NCBI GenBank assembly: GCA_021782655.1
Contig: JAJXUT010000003.1
Location: forward strand, 1 to 42,468
Reading direction: 5' to 3'
Origin: Deltaproteobacteria bacterium
Lineage (GTDB): Bacteria > Desulfobacterota > Desulfobulbia > Desulfobulbales > VMSU01
Length of the DNA: 42,468 nt
Positions 20,847 through 30,312 of the stretch are shown here, in pieces. Below the pieces are notes generated by a model. It worked only from the letters and a program-made list of their open reading frames with translations. It ran no database searches and was not told the DNA's origin. Numbering within the stretch: position 1 is the first letter of the stretch; every line of letters starts with the position of its first letter. Made by a program: the position numbers and the translations under genes.

Positions 20847-23800
20847 TCCTCTCCGATCTCTCCATCCGCCGTCCGGTGCTGGCGGCGGTGATGATGCTGG
20901 CCCTGATGACCTTTGGCATCTTCTCCTACCGGCGGCTGTCGGTGGAGATGTTCCCCAACGTCGAGATCCCGGTGATCTCCATCATCACCAAGTACCCCGG
21001 CGCCTCCCCAGAGACGGTGGAACGCGAGGTGTCCAAGCCCATCGAGGAGGCGGTGAACCAGGTGGCGGGCATCAAGCACGTCCTCTCCTACTCCCGGGAG
21101 GGGGTATCAACAGTGGTGGCCCAGTTCCGGCTGGAGGAGAAGCTAAACGACGTGGCCCAGGAGGCGCGGGCCAAGATCAGCTCCATCCGCGGCCAGTTGC
21201 CGGATACGGTCAAGGAGCCAATCATCCAGAAGCTCGACTTCAACGCCATGCCGGTGGCCGCCCTGGCCGTCCAATCCCAGACGATGCCCGTCCGCGAACT
21301 GACCACCCTGGTGGACAAAAAAATCAGGAAGCGCTTCGAGAGCCTGGCCGGGGTGGGCAAGGTGGACATGGTGGGGGGCCGGAAACGGGAGGTGGAGGTG
21401 GCGGTCGATCCCGTGCGCCTGGAGGCCATCGGCCTGGGGGTGAACGACCTGGTGGGCGCCATCCAGGGCGAGAACGCCAACACCCCACTCGGACGCCTGA
21501 CCAAGGGGGCGAACGAATACCCCCTGCGCATCGAAGGCAAGCCCAAACGGGTCTCAGACTACGCCGGCATCACCGTGGCCGAGCGCGGCGGCCGGCCCGT
21601 TACCCTCTCGGCGGTGGCCTCGGTGCGGGACGGGGTCGAGGAGGAGCGGCGCCTGGCCCTGGTCAACGGCGAGAGGGCCATCGGGCTGGACATCTACAAG
21701 CAGTCCGGCGCCAACCAGGTGCAGGTGGTGGACACGGTGCGCCAGATGATGCGCCAGATAGAGGCAGAGCTGCCCAGCGGGGTCAAGATCTCCCTGGTGC
21801 GGGACGGCTCGATCATGACCCGCGAGTCGCTGGCCGATGTCCAGGAGACCCTGGTCATCGGCGGCATCCTGACCGTGGTCATCGTCTTCTGCTTCATCAA
21901 CTCCTGGCGCTCCACGGTCATCACCGGAGTCACCCTGCCGATCTCGGTGGTCTCCTCCTTCATCATTATGAACGTCCTGGGCATGACCCTAAACGTCATG
22001 ACCCTGATGGCCCTGTCGCTGGCCATCGGGATGCTGATCGACGACGCCATCGTGGTGCGGGAGAACATCGTCCGCCATCTGGAGCACGGCAAGGATCATC
22101 TGGAGGCGGCCCGCTTCGGCACCGCCGAGATCGGACTGGCGGTCTTCGCCACCACCATGTCGGTGATTGCGGTCTTCGTGCCGGTGGCCTACATGCGGGG
22201 CATCGTCGGGCGCTTCTTCTTCCCCTTCGGGGTGACGGTGTCCTTTGCGGTGCTGGTCTCGCTCCTGGTCTCCTTCACCCTGGATCCCATGCTCTCCTCC
22301 CGCTGGCATGACCCGGCGATCGGCGCCCGGGGCCGGCGCCGGGGCCTGGCCCGCGGGCTTGAGTCCTTCAACGACTGGTTCGACCACGCCGCCGACCGCT
22401 ACCGGGTGGCCATCGGCTGGGCCCTCGACCACCGCAAGACGGTGCTACTCTCGGCGCTGACGGCCTTTGTCGGCGGCATTTTCATCTTCGGCAGCCTGGA
22501 GTCCTCCTTCATGGCCACCGAGGACCGCGCCGAGTTTCAGGTCGCCTTCCAGACCAGCCCGGACAGCTCTATTACGGAGACCAAGCTCAAACTAAACCAG
22601 ATCCTTAAGGCCCTGGCCGGCATCCCGGAGATCGACCACACCTACGCCACCATCGGGGCCGGAGACAACGGCACGGTGCGCGACGGCCTGGTCTACGTCA
22701 AACTCACCGACAAAAGGTACCGCCACCGCAGCCAGTTGCAGATCCAGCGCCAGGTGCGGCAGCGGCTGGCGGGCATCGCCGGGATCACCATCTCCATCGA
22801 GGTGGTGGGCAGCATGGGCGGCGCCAAGCCCCTAAACGCCGACCTCAAGGGCGACGACCTGGGGCGCCTGAAACTCCTGGCCGGACAGCTCAAGGACAAG
22901 CTGCGCCAGGTGCCGGGGATCGTGGATGTCTCGGCCTCGCTGGAGCACGACACCCCCGAATACCGGCTGACGGTGGACCGGGAGCGGGCGGTGAGCGCCG
23001 GGGTGGACTCGCGGCTCATCACCAGCACCCTCTCTCGGCTGGTGGGCGGGGAGGCGATCAGCACCTTCGAGGACGAGGACGGGGACGCGGTGGACGTGCG
23101 GCTCAGACTGCCCGAAAACCGGCGTCAGAACCCCTACCAGGCGCAAGGACTCAAGCTCTCGGTGGCGGACGGCCAGGGGGGGACGAAGCTGGTGCCGCTG
23201 GCCGCCATCACCAGCCTGGCCTCGGACAGCACCCCCTCGGCCATCAACCGCCGCGATCTCTCCCGGCTGGTGACGGTGAGCGCCAACCTGGATGGCCTGC
23301 CCATCGGCACGGCGGTAAAAAGGGTCATGTCCGCAGCCCAGACCCTCAACCTGCCGCCCGGCTACTCGGTCAGCTTCTCGGGCGAGGCCGAGGACATGGC
23401 CGAGTCCTTCGGCTACATGGGCGAATCCCTGATCCTGGCGGTGATCTTCGTCTATCTCATCCTGGCGGCCCAGTTCGAGTCCTTCCTGGAGCCCCTGGCG
23501 ATCATGCTCTCCCTGCCGCTTTCCATCGTCGGTATGGCCGGGATGCTGAAAATCACCGGCGACACCATCAACATCATGAGCCTGATCGGGCTGATCATGC
23601 TCATGGGCCTAGTCACCAAGAACGCCATCCTGCTGGTGGACTACGCCAAGGTCTTGCAAAAACGCGACCGCCTGCCCCGGCGACAGGCGGTAATCGAGGC
23701 GGGCCGGGTGCGACTCAGGCCGATCGTCATGACCACCCTGGCCATGATCTTCGGGATGCTGCCCCTCTTCTTCGCCCTGGGCTCCGGGGCCGAGATGCGG

Positions 23801-23947
23801 GCCCCCATGGCCCGGGCGGTGGTGGGCGGGCTCCTGACCTCCTCGCTCCTCACCCTCCTGGTGGTGCCGGTAATGTACACCTGCATGGACGACCTGGGGG
23901 CTTGGCTGAGACGCGCCTGGCAGGGCACGGGGGGCAGCGGACGATGA
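20843..23947 (+). CDS. RND multidrug-type efflux pump, HAE1-like inner-membrane transporter
   Basis: The start is the GTG at 20843 (VILSDLSIRRPVLAAVMM), overlapping the adaptor stop as GTGA. The ORF-track start at 20210 translates the adaptor in another frame. It has 1,034 residues, standard for an AcrB-like proton antiporter with 12 helices and two large periplasmic loops. Proton-relay residues are Asp400-Asp401 in GMLIDDAIVVREN and Lys926 in GLVTKNAILLVDYA. The protein trimerises and exports hydrophobic compounds. There is no local regulator gene. The 3' end overlaps the channel gene (ATGA). Confidence 0.94.
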   Translation: MILSDLSIRRPVLAAVMMLALMTFGIFSYRRLSVEMFPNVEIPVISIITKYPGASPETVEREVSKPIEEAVNQVAGIKHVLSYSREGVSTVVAQFRLEEKLNDVAQEARAKISSIRGQLPDTVKEPIIQKLDFNAMPVAALAVQSQTMPVRELTTLVDKKIRKRFESLAGVGKVDMVGGRKREVEVAVDPVRLEAIGLGVNDLVGAIQGENANTPLGRLTKGANEYPLRIEGKPKRVSDYAGITVAERGGRPVTLSAVASVRDGVEEERRLALVNGERAIGLDIYKQSGANQVQVVDTVRQMMRQIEAELPSGVKISLVRDGSIMTRESLADVQETLVIGGILTVVIVFCFINSWRSTVITGVTLPISVVSSFIIMNVLGMTLNVMTLMALSLAIGMLIDDAIVVRENIVRHLEHGKDHLEAARFGTAEIGLAVFATTMSVIAVFVPVAYMRGIVGRFFFPFGVTVSFAVLVSLLVSFTLDPMLSSRWHDPAIGARGRRRGLARGLESFNDWFDHAADRYRVAIGWALDHRKTVLLSALTAFVGGIFIFGSLESSFMATEDRAEFQVAFQTSPDSSITETKLKLNQILKALAGIPEIDHTYATIGAGDNGTVRDGLVYVKLTDKRYRHRSQLQIQRQVRQRLAGIAGITISIEVVGSMGGAKPLNADLKGDDLGRLKLLAGQLKDKLRQVPGIVDVSASLEHDTPEYRLTVDRERAVSAGVDSRLITSTLSRLVGGEAISTFEDEDGDAVDVRLRLPENRRQNPYQAQGLKLSVADGQGGTKLVPLAAITSLASDSTPSAINRRDLSRLVTVSANLDGLPIGTAVKRVMSAAQTLNLPPGYSVSFSGEAEDMAESFGYMGESLILAVIFVYLILAAQFESFLEPLAIMLSLPLSIVGMAGMLKITGDTINIMSLIGLIMLMGLVTKNAILLVDYAKVLQKRDRLPRRQAVIEAGRVRLRPIVMTTLAMIFGMLPLFFALGSGAEMRAPMARAVVGGLLTSSLLTLLVVPVMYTCMDDLGAWLRRAWQGTGGSGR

Positions 23948-25275
23948 ACGGCCAGACGGCAAGAGGCCTTTCGGCCCTACTGACCGGGCTTACGGCTTTG
24001 CTCCTCATCTGCGGGACGGCGGCCGATTCTCTGGCCGGGGGGCCGCTGCGGAGCTTGACCCTCCACGAGGCGCTCGAGCTCGCCGACCGTAACAACCACG
24101 ACCTGGCCAAGGCCAGGGAGTTTGGTCGCCAGGTGCAAGGCAAATACGTGGAGGAACGGGCTGCGGCCCTGCCCCATCTCTCCTTGAACGGCCAGTTGTC
24201 GCGCCAGGAGGACGACAGCCAGGCCCTGTTCTGGCCGCCCCTGTCCGGGGCCCAGGATAGCCGCTCGCTCTCCGTTGGCCTCTCCCAGGCCCTGTTCACC
24301 TGGGGTAAGCTGGGGGCCGCCATTCGGGCGGCCCAGAAGGGCTTCCTGACCGCCGACGACGAGTTGCGCCAGGCCCGGGCCGATACCCGGCAGGCGGTAA
24401 GCGTCACCTTCTACGACCTGCTGCTGGCCAAGGAGGAGGCGAATATCGCCCGCCGCAACCTAAACCTCAAGGAAACCCATCTCGATAAGGCCCGCAGGCG
24501 CCGCGACCTGGGGGTGGCCACCGACTACGATGTCCTGGCGGCGAAGGTGGCGGCGGAAAACGCCCGGCCCCAGACGATCCACGCCGAAAACCAGGTGGGC
24601 ATCGCCCGCGACCGGCTCAAGGTGCTGACCGGCAGCCAGGAGGAGATCGACGCCCAGGGGACGCTCGCCGCCGACGACGACTCCCAATCCCCCCTGCCTT
24701 CCTACGAGCAGGCCCTGGCCCGCGCCTTGAAAAGGCGGCCCGACCTTGACTCGCTCATCCACCGGCAGGAGGTCGCCGACGAGTTGATCAACATCGCCAA
24801 GGCCGAGGACAAACCCCGGCTCGACCTGAACGCCGACTACGGACGCCGGCAACTGGAGGTGGCAGGCTACCGAGGCAGCGGCCCGGCCTGGGACGCCGGG
24901 GTGACCCTCTCCTTCCCCTTCTTCGACGGGATGAAGGCCCGGGGCAAGGTGGCCCAGGCTAAGAGCGACCGCCGGAGCCTCGCCATCGACGAGGCCAAGC
25001 TGAAAGACGAGATCGGGCTGGAGATCAGAACCGCCCTGGCCCAGGCCAGGGAGACAAAAGAGATCGAGACCGCCCTCGCCGGCACCGCCAAGCAGGCCGG
25101 GCAACTGCTGGGAATGGCAGAAAAGGGGCAGGAACTGGGGGTGAAGACGAGGCTCGAGGTGGAGGACGCGGAGTTGAACCTGATGCAGGCACAGACCAAC
25201 CTGGCCCGGGCCCGGCGGGATCACTTGACGGCACTGGTGACCCTGAAGCGGGCAATGGGGACGCTGGACGAGTAG
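23944..25275 (+). CDS. TolC-family outer-membrane efflux channel
   Basis: The start is MNGQTARGLS at 23944, overlapping the pump stop; the ORF-track start at 23902 is inside the pump gene. It has 443 residues. The signal peptide is about residues 8-30. Two repeated coiled-coil halves of the OEP family follow, beginning LTLHEALELADRNNHDLAKA and, in the second half, SYEQALARALKRRPDLDSL. The set adaptor-pump-channel is complete. It converges with the MORN gene with only 8 bp between stops and no recognisable terminator. Confidence 0.93.
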   Translation: MNGQTARGLSALLTGLTALLLICGTAADSLAGGPLRSLTLHEALELADRNNHDLAKAREFGRQVQGKYVEERAAALPHLSLNGQLSRQEDDSQALFWPPLSGAQDSRSLSVGLSQALFTWGKLGAAIRAAQKGFLTADDELRQARADTRQAVSVTFYDLLLAKEEANIARRNLNLKETHLDKARRRRDLGVATDYDVLAAKVAAENARPQTIHAENQVGIARDRLKVLTGSQEEIDAQGTLAADDDSQSPLPSYEQALARALKRRPDLDSLIHRQEVADELINIAKAEDKPRLDLNADYGRRQLEVAGYRGSGPAWDAGVTLSFPFFDGMKARGKVAQAKSDRRSLAIDEAKLKDEIGLEIRTALAQARETKEIETALAGTAKQAGQLLGMAEKGQELGVKTRLEVEDAELNLMQAQTNLARARRDHLTALVTLKRAMGTLDE

Positions 25276-25283
25276 AGGACGGC

Positions 25284-27017
25284 CTAGGGGTGGCCGGCGG
25301 GCAATCCCTCGACCCCGGCGGCGGGGCCAAGGTCCTTGCTTGCCTCGCCACCGGTGCCCAGGAAACGGCCGGCGGCAAAGAGACCCTCCTGCACCGTGCC
25401 GTCAGCGGCGGTGAACGTCCCGTGGCCGTCCGGCAAGCCATCCCGCCATTCACCGGCGTAAACCGCGCCCCCGGCGAAGGCCATGGCGCCCATGCCGTTC
25501 ATGGTGCCGTGCGCAAACTGGCCCTGGTAGTGACTGCCGTCCGCCAGGGTCAGTTCGCCCGGGCCGCTCTTTTCGCCGTCCCGCCAGTTGCCGCTGTAGG
25601 TCTGGCCGTCGGCGGTGATCAGGGTGCCCAAGCCGTTGATGTTGCCCCTCTCCCAGCCGCCCTCATAGCGGTCGCCGTTGGCGTAGGCCATGACCCCATG
25701 GCCCTGGAACTGGTTATCCAAGAACTCGCCCTCAAACCGGCTGCCGTCGGGATAGCTCACCGTGCCTGGCCCGTTCAACCGTCCCTTCTCCCAGTTCCCG
25801 GAATACATCTCGCCCCGGCGGTTGAACATCGCCCCCTGGCCGGTGAACTCGCCACGCACGAACTGACCGGCGTATTTGCGACCGTCGGCGGTGCTCAGGC
25901 CGCCCTCGCCGTCAAAGAACCCGTCCTGGAACTGACCGATATACTTAGCACCGTCGGGATAGACGAGGGTGCCGGCGCCGTTTTGCCGTCCGGCCCGCCA
26001 CTGGCCGCCATAGACCTCGCCGCCGTGGCCGGTGAAGGTGCCCTGGCCGCTGAAGGCGTCGTCCACGAAGTCGCCCTGATACCGGTCGCCGTTGGGAAAG
26101 ATCGCCACCCCGGGACCGTTTAGCCGCCCGTTGCGAAAGCGCCCCCGATAGACCCGACCGTCGCCACCGACCTTGACCCCCTCGCCGTTGGCCATGCCCG
26201 AGACAAAGACCCCGGACAGACGGTCGCCGCCCGCGCTAACCAGCTCCCCCTGACCGTTGGGCAGCCCGTTCTGGAACTGCCCGCGATAGCGGCTGCCGTC
26301 GCTAAAGGTGTAGTCCCCGTCGCCGTTGAAAAGGTCGTTGGCAAACCGCCCCCGGTAGCTCTCGCCGCCCGCGCCCCGCCAAACCCCCTGCCCACTCTTC
26401 TTCCCGGCCACAAACCCGCCCTGGTAATGCTCGCCGCTGGCGAGACGCAACTCGCCGTGGCCGTCGGCCAGGCCGTTATGGAAATTGGCCTTCAGCTGGC
26501 CGCCGTCAGCGTAGTCCCACTCCCCCTGGCCCTCCATTTTTCCCCGGACAAATTGGCCAATAAATGTGCCTTTAGCCTGATGCCACCCCCCGGATCCCTC
26601 GAACAGCCCGGCCTTAAATCCCCCCTGGTACACCTGGCCGTTGGGGGAGGAAAGCGTTCCCTGGCCAGCCATCAAGTCGTTCGCGAACTGGCCCTGGTAG
26701 CGGGAGCCGTCGGCGAAGGTCATGGTACCTAGCCCCTGTTTCCGGCCCTGGACGAACTGGCCGACATACCTACGGCCGTCGGGATAGGTGAGGGTGCCCT
26801 CCCCCTCCGGCAGCCCGCCCCGGAAGGAGCCGGAGTAGATCGAGCCATCGGCCAGCCGGCGGGCGCCGCTCATCGTCTGGCCTGGAGGCTGGCCGCAGGC
26901 AACAAGGGTTAGCAGGCAGAATAATTTCAGTAAAAATAGGGAGGAAAACTTGCGGGGCGTGAGGGCGGAACGCCTCTGAGACCAGGGCTGGCTCCGCGTC
27001 TGACTCACTTCCAGCAT
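25284..27017 (-). CDS. Lipoprotein made of about 22 tandem MORN repeats
   Basis: It has 577 residues. After an unusually long N-region (about 24 residues) a hydrophobic helix ends in the lipobox TLVAC, followed by GQPPG. From about residue 55 the protein is an uninterrupted series of 23-residue MORN units of the type GxxYxGxFxxGxxxGxGxxxxxDG. I count 22, of which units 4-6, 10 and 22 are degenerate. MORN arrays form elongated beta-strand solenoids that bind proteins or lipids. No enzyme domain is present. The gene starts 16 bp after the GGDEF response regulator stop, so it is probably the last gene of that operon. A role as an envelope scaffold under c-di-GMP control is an inference. Confidence 0.9.
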   Translation of the reverse strand: MLEVSQTRSQPWSQRRSALTPRKFSSLFLLKLFCLLTLVACGQPPGQTMSGARRLADGSIYSGSFRGGLPEGEGTLTYPDGRRYVGQFVQGRKQGLGTMTFADGSRYQGQFANDLMAGQGTLSSPNGQVYQGGFKAGLFEGSGGWHQAKGTFIGQFVRGKMEGQGEWDYADGGQLKANFHNGLADGHGELRLASGEHYQGGFVAGKKSGQGVWRGAGGESYRGRFANDLFNGDGDYTFSDGSRYRGQFQNGLPNGQGELVSAGGDRLSGVFVSGMANGEGVKVGGDGRVYRGRFRNGRLNGPGVAIFPNGDRYQGDFVDDAFSGQGTFTGHGGEVYGGQWRAGRQNGAGTLVYPDGAKYIGQFQDGFFDGEGGLSTADGRKYAGQFVRGEFTGQGAMFNRRGEMYSGNWEKGRLNGPGTVSYPDGSRFEGEFLDNQFQGHGVMAYANGDRYEGGWERGNINGLGTLITADGQTYSGNWRDGEKSGPGELTLADGSHYQGQFAHGTMNGMGAMAFAGGAVYAGEWRDGLPDGHGTFTAADGTVQEGLFAAGRFLGTGGEASKDLGPAAGVEGLPAGHP

Positions 27018-27033
27018 GAGGGGTTCCGGCGCC

Positions 27034-28002
27034 TCAACCCAGGGCCAGGGGCGGAGAATTTTCCGGGGATTCGGGGGCCAGGGCAGGGGCGTTCCAGACC
27101 ACGCGGCCCCGGCCGGCGTGTTTCGCCTCGTAGAGGGCCAGATCGACCTGCTTGATGAAGCGGCTGATATTGTCCTGCCAGGACAGGCCGGGCAGACGGA
27201 TGAACTCGCCCAGCCCGCAGCTCAAGCTGGTGTCGCCAAACTGATACTCCATGAAGGTGGAGAGGATGCGCTCGTTGATCTTGATCGACTGCTCCATGGT
27301 GGTCTGGGTGATGAGCACCGCGAACTCGTCGCCGCCGTAGCGGAAGGCCCAATCCACCCCCCGGCGGGCGTAATTACGCAGGATATGGCCCAGGGCGCTG
27401 AGCAGGTTGTCCCCGGCCTGATGGCCGTAGGTGTCGTTGTAGCCCTTAAACCGGTCCACGTCGATAAAGGAGAGGAAAATTTTGTAATCCTGGCGGACGG
27501 CGCGGTGCACCTCATCCATGATCTTGGTGTCGAAGTAGCGCCGGTTGTAGAGGTTGGTCAGGCTGTCGCAGGTGGAACGCTTCTCCAGTTCCCGCACCAG
27601 GGCCTGCTCCCGGATCACCCGGCACAACCGGGCCAACAGCTCCGAGCCGTCGAAGGGCTTGGTCATGTAGTCGATGGCCCCGGCGTTGATCACGTCTATG
27701 TAGCTGTACTCCTCGCTCAGGCCGGTGACCACGATCACCCCGATCTCGGGATGGTGGGACTTGACATACTTAAGCAGCTCCATGCCGTCCATGACCGGCA
27801 TGTTGATGTCGGTGAGCACGATGGCAAAACGGTCGCTCTGGAGGCGGGCAATCGCCTGCTGGCCGTTTTCGGCGGTGGCCAGGGGGAAACCATAGGAGGC
27901 GATGATACTCTTCATCACCTCCAGGACGATGGGGTCGTCGTCCACGATCAGGATCTTGACCTCCGAATTCTTAGGCAGCGTGCACTCCCGGCAATCGCTC
28001 AT
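27034..28002 (-). CDS. Response regulator diguanylate cyclase (REC-GGDEF)
   Basis: It has 322 residues. The receiver domain (about 15-135) has the acidic pocket VDDD, phospho-acceptor Asp65 in LTDINMP, VVTG and the switch Lys in YMTKPF. The GGDEF domain has an intact active site FRYGGDEFAV. An I-site RGVD lies exactly five residues upstream, so it should be an active, product-inhibited c-di-GMP synthase switched by phosphorylation. The N-terminus carries CREC, two cysteines before the receiver fold, of unknown role. Its ATG overlaps the trmL stop (ATGA). No partner histidine kinase is in the window. Confidence 0.94.
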   Translation of the reverse strand: MSDCRECTLPKNSEVKILIVDDDPIVLEVMKSIIASYGFPLATAENGQQAIARLQSDRFAIVLTDINMPVMDGMELLKYVKSHHPEIGVIVVTGLSEEYSYIDVINAGAIDYMTKPFDGSELLARLCRVIREQALVRELEKRSTCDSLTNLYNRRYFDTKIMDEVHRAVRQDYKIFLSFIDVDRFKGYNDTYGHQAGDNLLSALGHILRNYARRGVDWAFRYGGDEFAVLITQTTMEQSIKINERILSTFMEYQFGDTSLSCGLGEFIRLPGLSWQDNISRFIKQVDLALYEAKHAGRGRVVWNAPALAPESPENSPPLALG

Positions 28003-28490
28003 CGCCTTACCTCCTGACTCTCTTCCGCCTGTTGCCGCAGGGCCTCGTAGAGGACGATACCGGCGGTCATGGCGAGGTTCAGACTGCGGATGTTACGGTT
28101 GGCCATGGGAACAGTATAGCAGCTATCCCGGTGCCTGTTCAGAAAATCTTCGGGCAGTCCCTTGGTCTCCTTGCCGAAGAGCAAAAAATCGCCGGGCCGG
28201 AAACGGGCCTGGGTGTAAGGGCGGGAGGCCTTGGTGGTCAACAGGAACAGACGCTCGCGGGACTTAGCGGCCAGGAAATCGGCCAGACTGGGCCAGTGGA
28301 CGATTATCACCTGTCGCCAATAGTCGAGTCCAGCCCGCTTGAGGTAGCGGTCGGCAAGGCTGAAGCCCAGCGGATGCACCAGGTGCAGGGTAGTGTTGGT
28401 GGCGCCGCAGAGACGGGCGATACTGCCGGTGTTGGGGGGGATTTCCGGCTCCACCAGCACGATGTTAAACGAGGACTCGTCTGGCGGCAT
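27999..28490 (-). CDS. trmL: tRNA (cytidine/uridine-34 2'-O)-methyltransferase
   Basis: This SPOUT-class enzyme methylates the wobble ribose of tRNA-Leu. It has 163 residues from the ATG at 28490. A GTG at 28517 would add nine residues (VLSPLSPL.) that the family does not have. The motifs are FNIVLVEPEIPPNTGSIARLC at the start, LLFGKETKGLP in the middle and SLNLAMTAGIVLYEA forming the C-terminal knot. It is flanked by the peptidase gene upstream (83-bp gap) and the REC-GGDEF gene downstream (overlap). Confidence 0.9.
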   Translation of the reverse strand: MPPDESSFNIVLVEPEIPPNTGSIARLCGATNTTLHLVHPLGFSLADRYLKRAGLDYWRQVIIVHWPSLADFLAAKSRERLFLLTTKASRPYTQARFRPGDFLLFGKETKGLPEDFLNRHRDSCYTVPMANRNIRSLNLAMTAGIVLYEALRQQAEESQEVRR

Positions 28491-28573
28491 TAGCGGGGAT
28501 AAGGGCGACAAGACCACGGATCCGGGCCCCGCGGAGAGTGCGGTGGCACCGGCCAGGCCTGGGATTGCCGGCC

Positions 28574-29968
28574 CTACAGGGTCGTGATTGAGTGTTCTTT
28601 GGTGAGGGTGAGATTGCTGACCTTAAGCACCTGGGTCTCGGGGGTGAATTCCTGCATGTCCGCCAGGGTGGCGAGGCCACGCACCTCTTGCCGGAAGCGG
28701 GCCAGATCGCGTCCAGCCAAAACGTCCTGGGTCTTGAAGGTGGTAGCGAAGGGATCCAGAAACACGGTGTGATGCTGAACCCGATAGTCGAGATGAGGCC
28801 CGGTCGCCTCCCCGGATTCACCCACGTAGCCGATGACCTCCTTCTTGGTGACCAGACTGCCCGGATGCAGCCCGGGCCGGAAGCGGGAGAGGTGGGCGTA
28901 GTAGGTCTTGTAGTCGCCGCTGTGGGCGATGATTACCTGATTGCCAAAACCCTTGTTGGGGCCGATCTCCACCACCCGGCCATCGGCGGCGGCCATGATC
29001 GGGGTGCCGATGGGGGCCGCCAGGTCCACCCCCAGGTGGGGCCTGATCTGGCCAGTAATCGGGTGACGGCGGTGGTAGGAAAACTTGGAGGTCAACTTGC
29101 CAACCGGTACCGGCGAGCGCAGAAACGAGGTGCCCACCCCCTCGCCGTTCTGGTCGTAATAGACGTCCTTGCCGCTGGCGGTGTGGAACAGATAGCCCTC
29201 CAGCACCTGGCCGTTCACCCGGCGGTACTGGGCGGCCTCGACCTTGCCGTAGCCCACCAGCACCCCGTTCTTGTAGTACTTGTCCACCACCAGGCTGAAG
29301 CGATCCCCGGGCTTGATCTCGGTGTTGAAATCGATCTTGGAGGCAAAGACATCGGCAAAGGCGTAAACCAGCCGCATATCCTCATTCTGGTCGGCAAAGG
29401 CGGCGAACAGGGAGCTCTTGATCTCGCCCGAGATCTTCACCTCCCGCCGCTCCAATTCGATGGGCGCCCGGCTCGCCTGGTAGCCGTTATCGGAGTTCTT
29501 GACGTTTAAGACGGTGAGCGGCCCGGACTGGTAGCTGAAATTCTCCAGCTCGCCGTTCCTGTCGAGCTGGAGGGTGTAGGTATCCTGGGGCTTGATCCGC
29601 TTGAAATCGAGCTGGCTCTTCAAGGCGGCGATGATCGCCAGCCGCATCTCGGTGGAGACACTCTGCCGGCGCAGGGAGACGTCGATCGACTCGCCCCGGC
29701 GGATGGTGCCGGAGATGAGGGGCGCCGAGGCTTCGCCGCCCTGGGCGTCGCCGGACTTGGCGTCCTGCTCAACAGGGATAAAATCGCGGCCCGCCTGGGG
29801 TTGCTCCGGGGAGGATTGATGCAGAAGGATGTCGGTGCGGTCGAGCAGGGCCTGCAACAGCGGCAGCCGCTCCTGACCCGCCCGGTAGAGATGCCCAATC
29901 AGGGCGCTTACAAGAAAGATGAAGGTGACGACAAAAATGCTAAACCGGAGGTGCTTGAATAACCGCAT
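28574..29968 (-). CDS. Membrane-anchored M23 (LytM-type) peptidoglycan endopeptidase
   Basis: The start is MRLFKHLRFS at 29968 with a GGAGA site. The ORF track begins 63 codons earlier in non-conserved sequence. It has 464 residues. One N-terminal helix (about 9-28) anchors it, an OapA/LysM-like region follows, then the peptidase domain. Zinc ligands are visible: His311 and Asp315 in HLGVD, and His392 in GPHLDYRV, with YAHLSRF between. The site is complete, so it is probably an active DD-endopeptidase and not only an amidase activator. It is the first gene of the group leading to trmL, REC-GGDEF and MORN. Confidence 0.9.
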   Translation of the reverse strand: MRLFKHLRFSIFVVTFIFLVSALIGHLYRAGQERLPLLQALLDRTDILLHQSSPEQPQAGRDFIPVEQDAKSGDAQGGEASAPLISGTIRRGESIDVSLRRQSVSTEMRLAIIAALKSQLDFKRIKPQDTYTLQLDRNGELENFSYQSGPLTVLNVKNSDNGYQASRAPIELERREVKISGEIKSSLFAAFADQNEDMRLVYAFADVFASKIDFNTEIKPGDRFSLVVDKYYKNGVLVGYGKVEAAQYRRVNGQVLEGYLFHTASGKDVYYDQNGEGVGTSFLRSPVPVGKLTSKFSYHRRHPITGQIRPHLGVDLAAPIGTPIMAAADGRVVEIGPNKGFGNQVIIAHSGDYKTYYAHLSRFRPGLHPGSLVTKKEVIGYVGESGEATGPHLDYRVQHHTVFLDPFATTFKTQDVLAGRDLARFRQEVRGLATLADMQEFTPETQVLKVSNLTLTKEHSITTL

Positions 29969-30312
29969 GCTGTCTCCACGCCTGTCTGCCTGGCGCCAGG
30001 GGCCAAGTTTCAGGTGGCTGGGTCGTAAAAGACCTTTTGCCCGAGAATGTCCGGGCGTAGAAGTTGGCCGCCCCCCGCATGTCGGGTTTCCCAGGCGAGA
30101 GTAACACGGCCAGTTGTCGAACCGCCCCGGCCAGGCCAGAGACGATTCCTTCCTCACTAACAGAATCCGCCGGGGAATACAAGCGGGTTTTTTTCATCCG
30201 GGCCGACGCGGTGAGGACAAATTTGACTTTTTCCCGTCAATCCTCTAGACTTTTGATTTATTCGCCAAACCCAAACCATACCCAAACGAAAGCCCCCTCC
30301 CGACCGGCGACA
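29969..30312. other. Divergent intergenic region (344 bp)
   Basis: No gene is seen. It separates the minus-strand peptidase operon from the plus-strand small membrane gene. It contains the promoter at 30223-30251. It also has a weak CCGC..GCGG stem followed by seven Ts at about 30168-30191, which has no gene upstream to terminate. A GCCCG..CGGGC hairpin lies in the peptidase leader at about 30039-30056. The peptidase promoter could not be identified. Confidence 0.5.
30223..30251 (+). promoter_or_regulatory. Promoter with overlapping palindrome, upstream of the 66-residue membrane protein
   Basis: TTGACT (30223-30228), exactly 17 bp, then TAGACT (30246-30251). The perfect inverted repeat TTGAC-N8-GTCAA (30223-30240) covers the -35 box and half the spacer, a typical position for a repressor operator. 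Confidence 0.55.

Noticed and set aside
25268-25290. Terminator between the convergent TolC and MORN genes
   Set aside because: Only 8 bp separate the stop codons and no stem with a T run is present.
30168-30191. Intrinsic terminator (CCGC..GCGG plus seven Ts)
   Set aside because: The stem is only 4 bp with a 12-nt loop, and no plus-strand gene lies upstream to be terminated.
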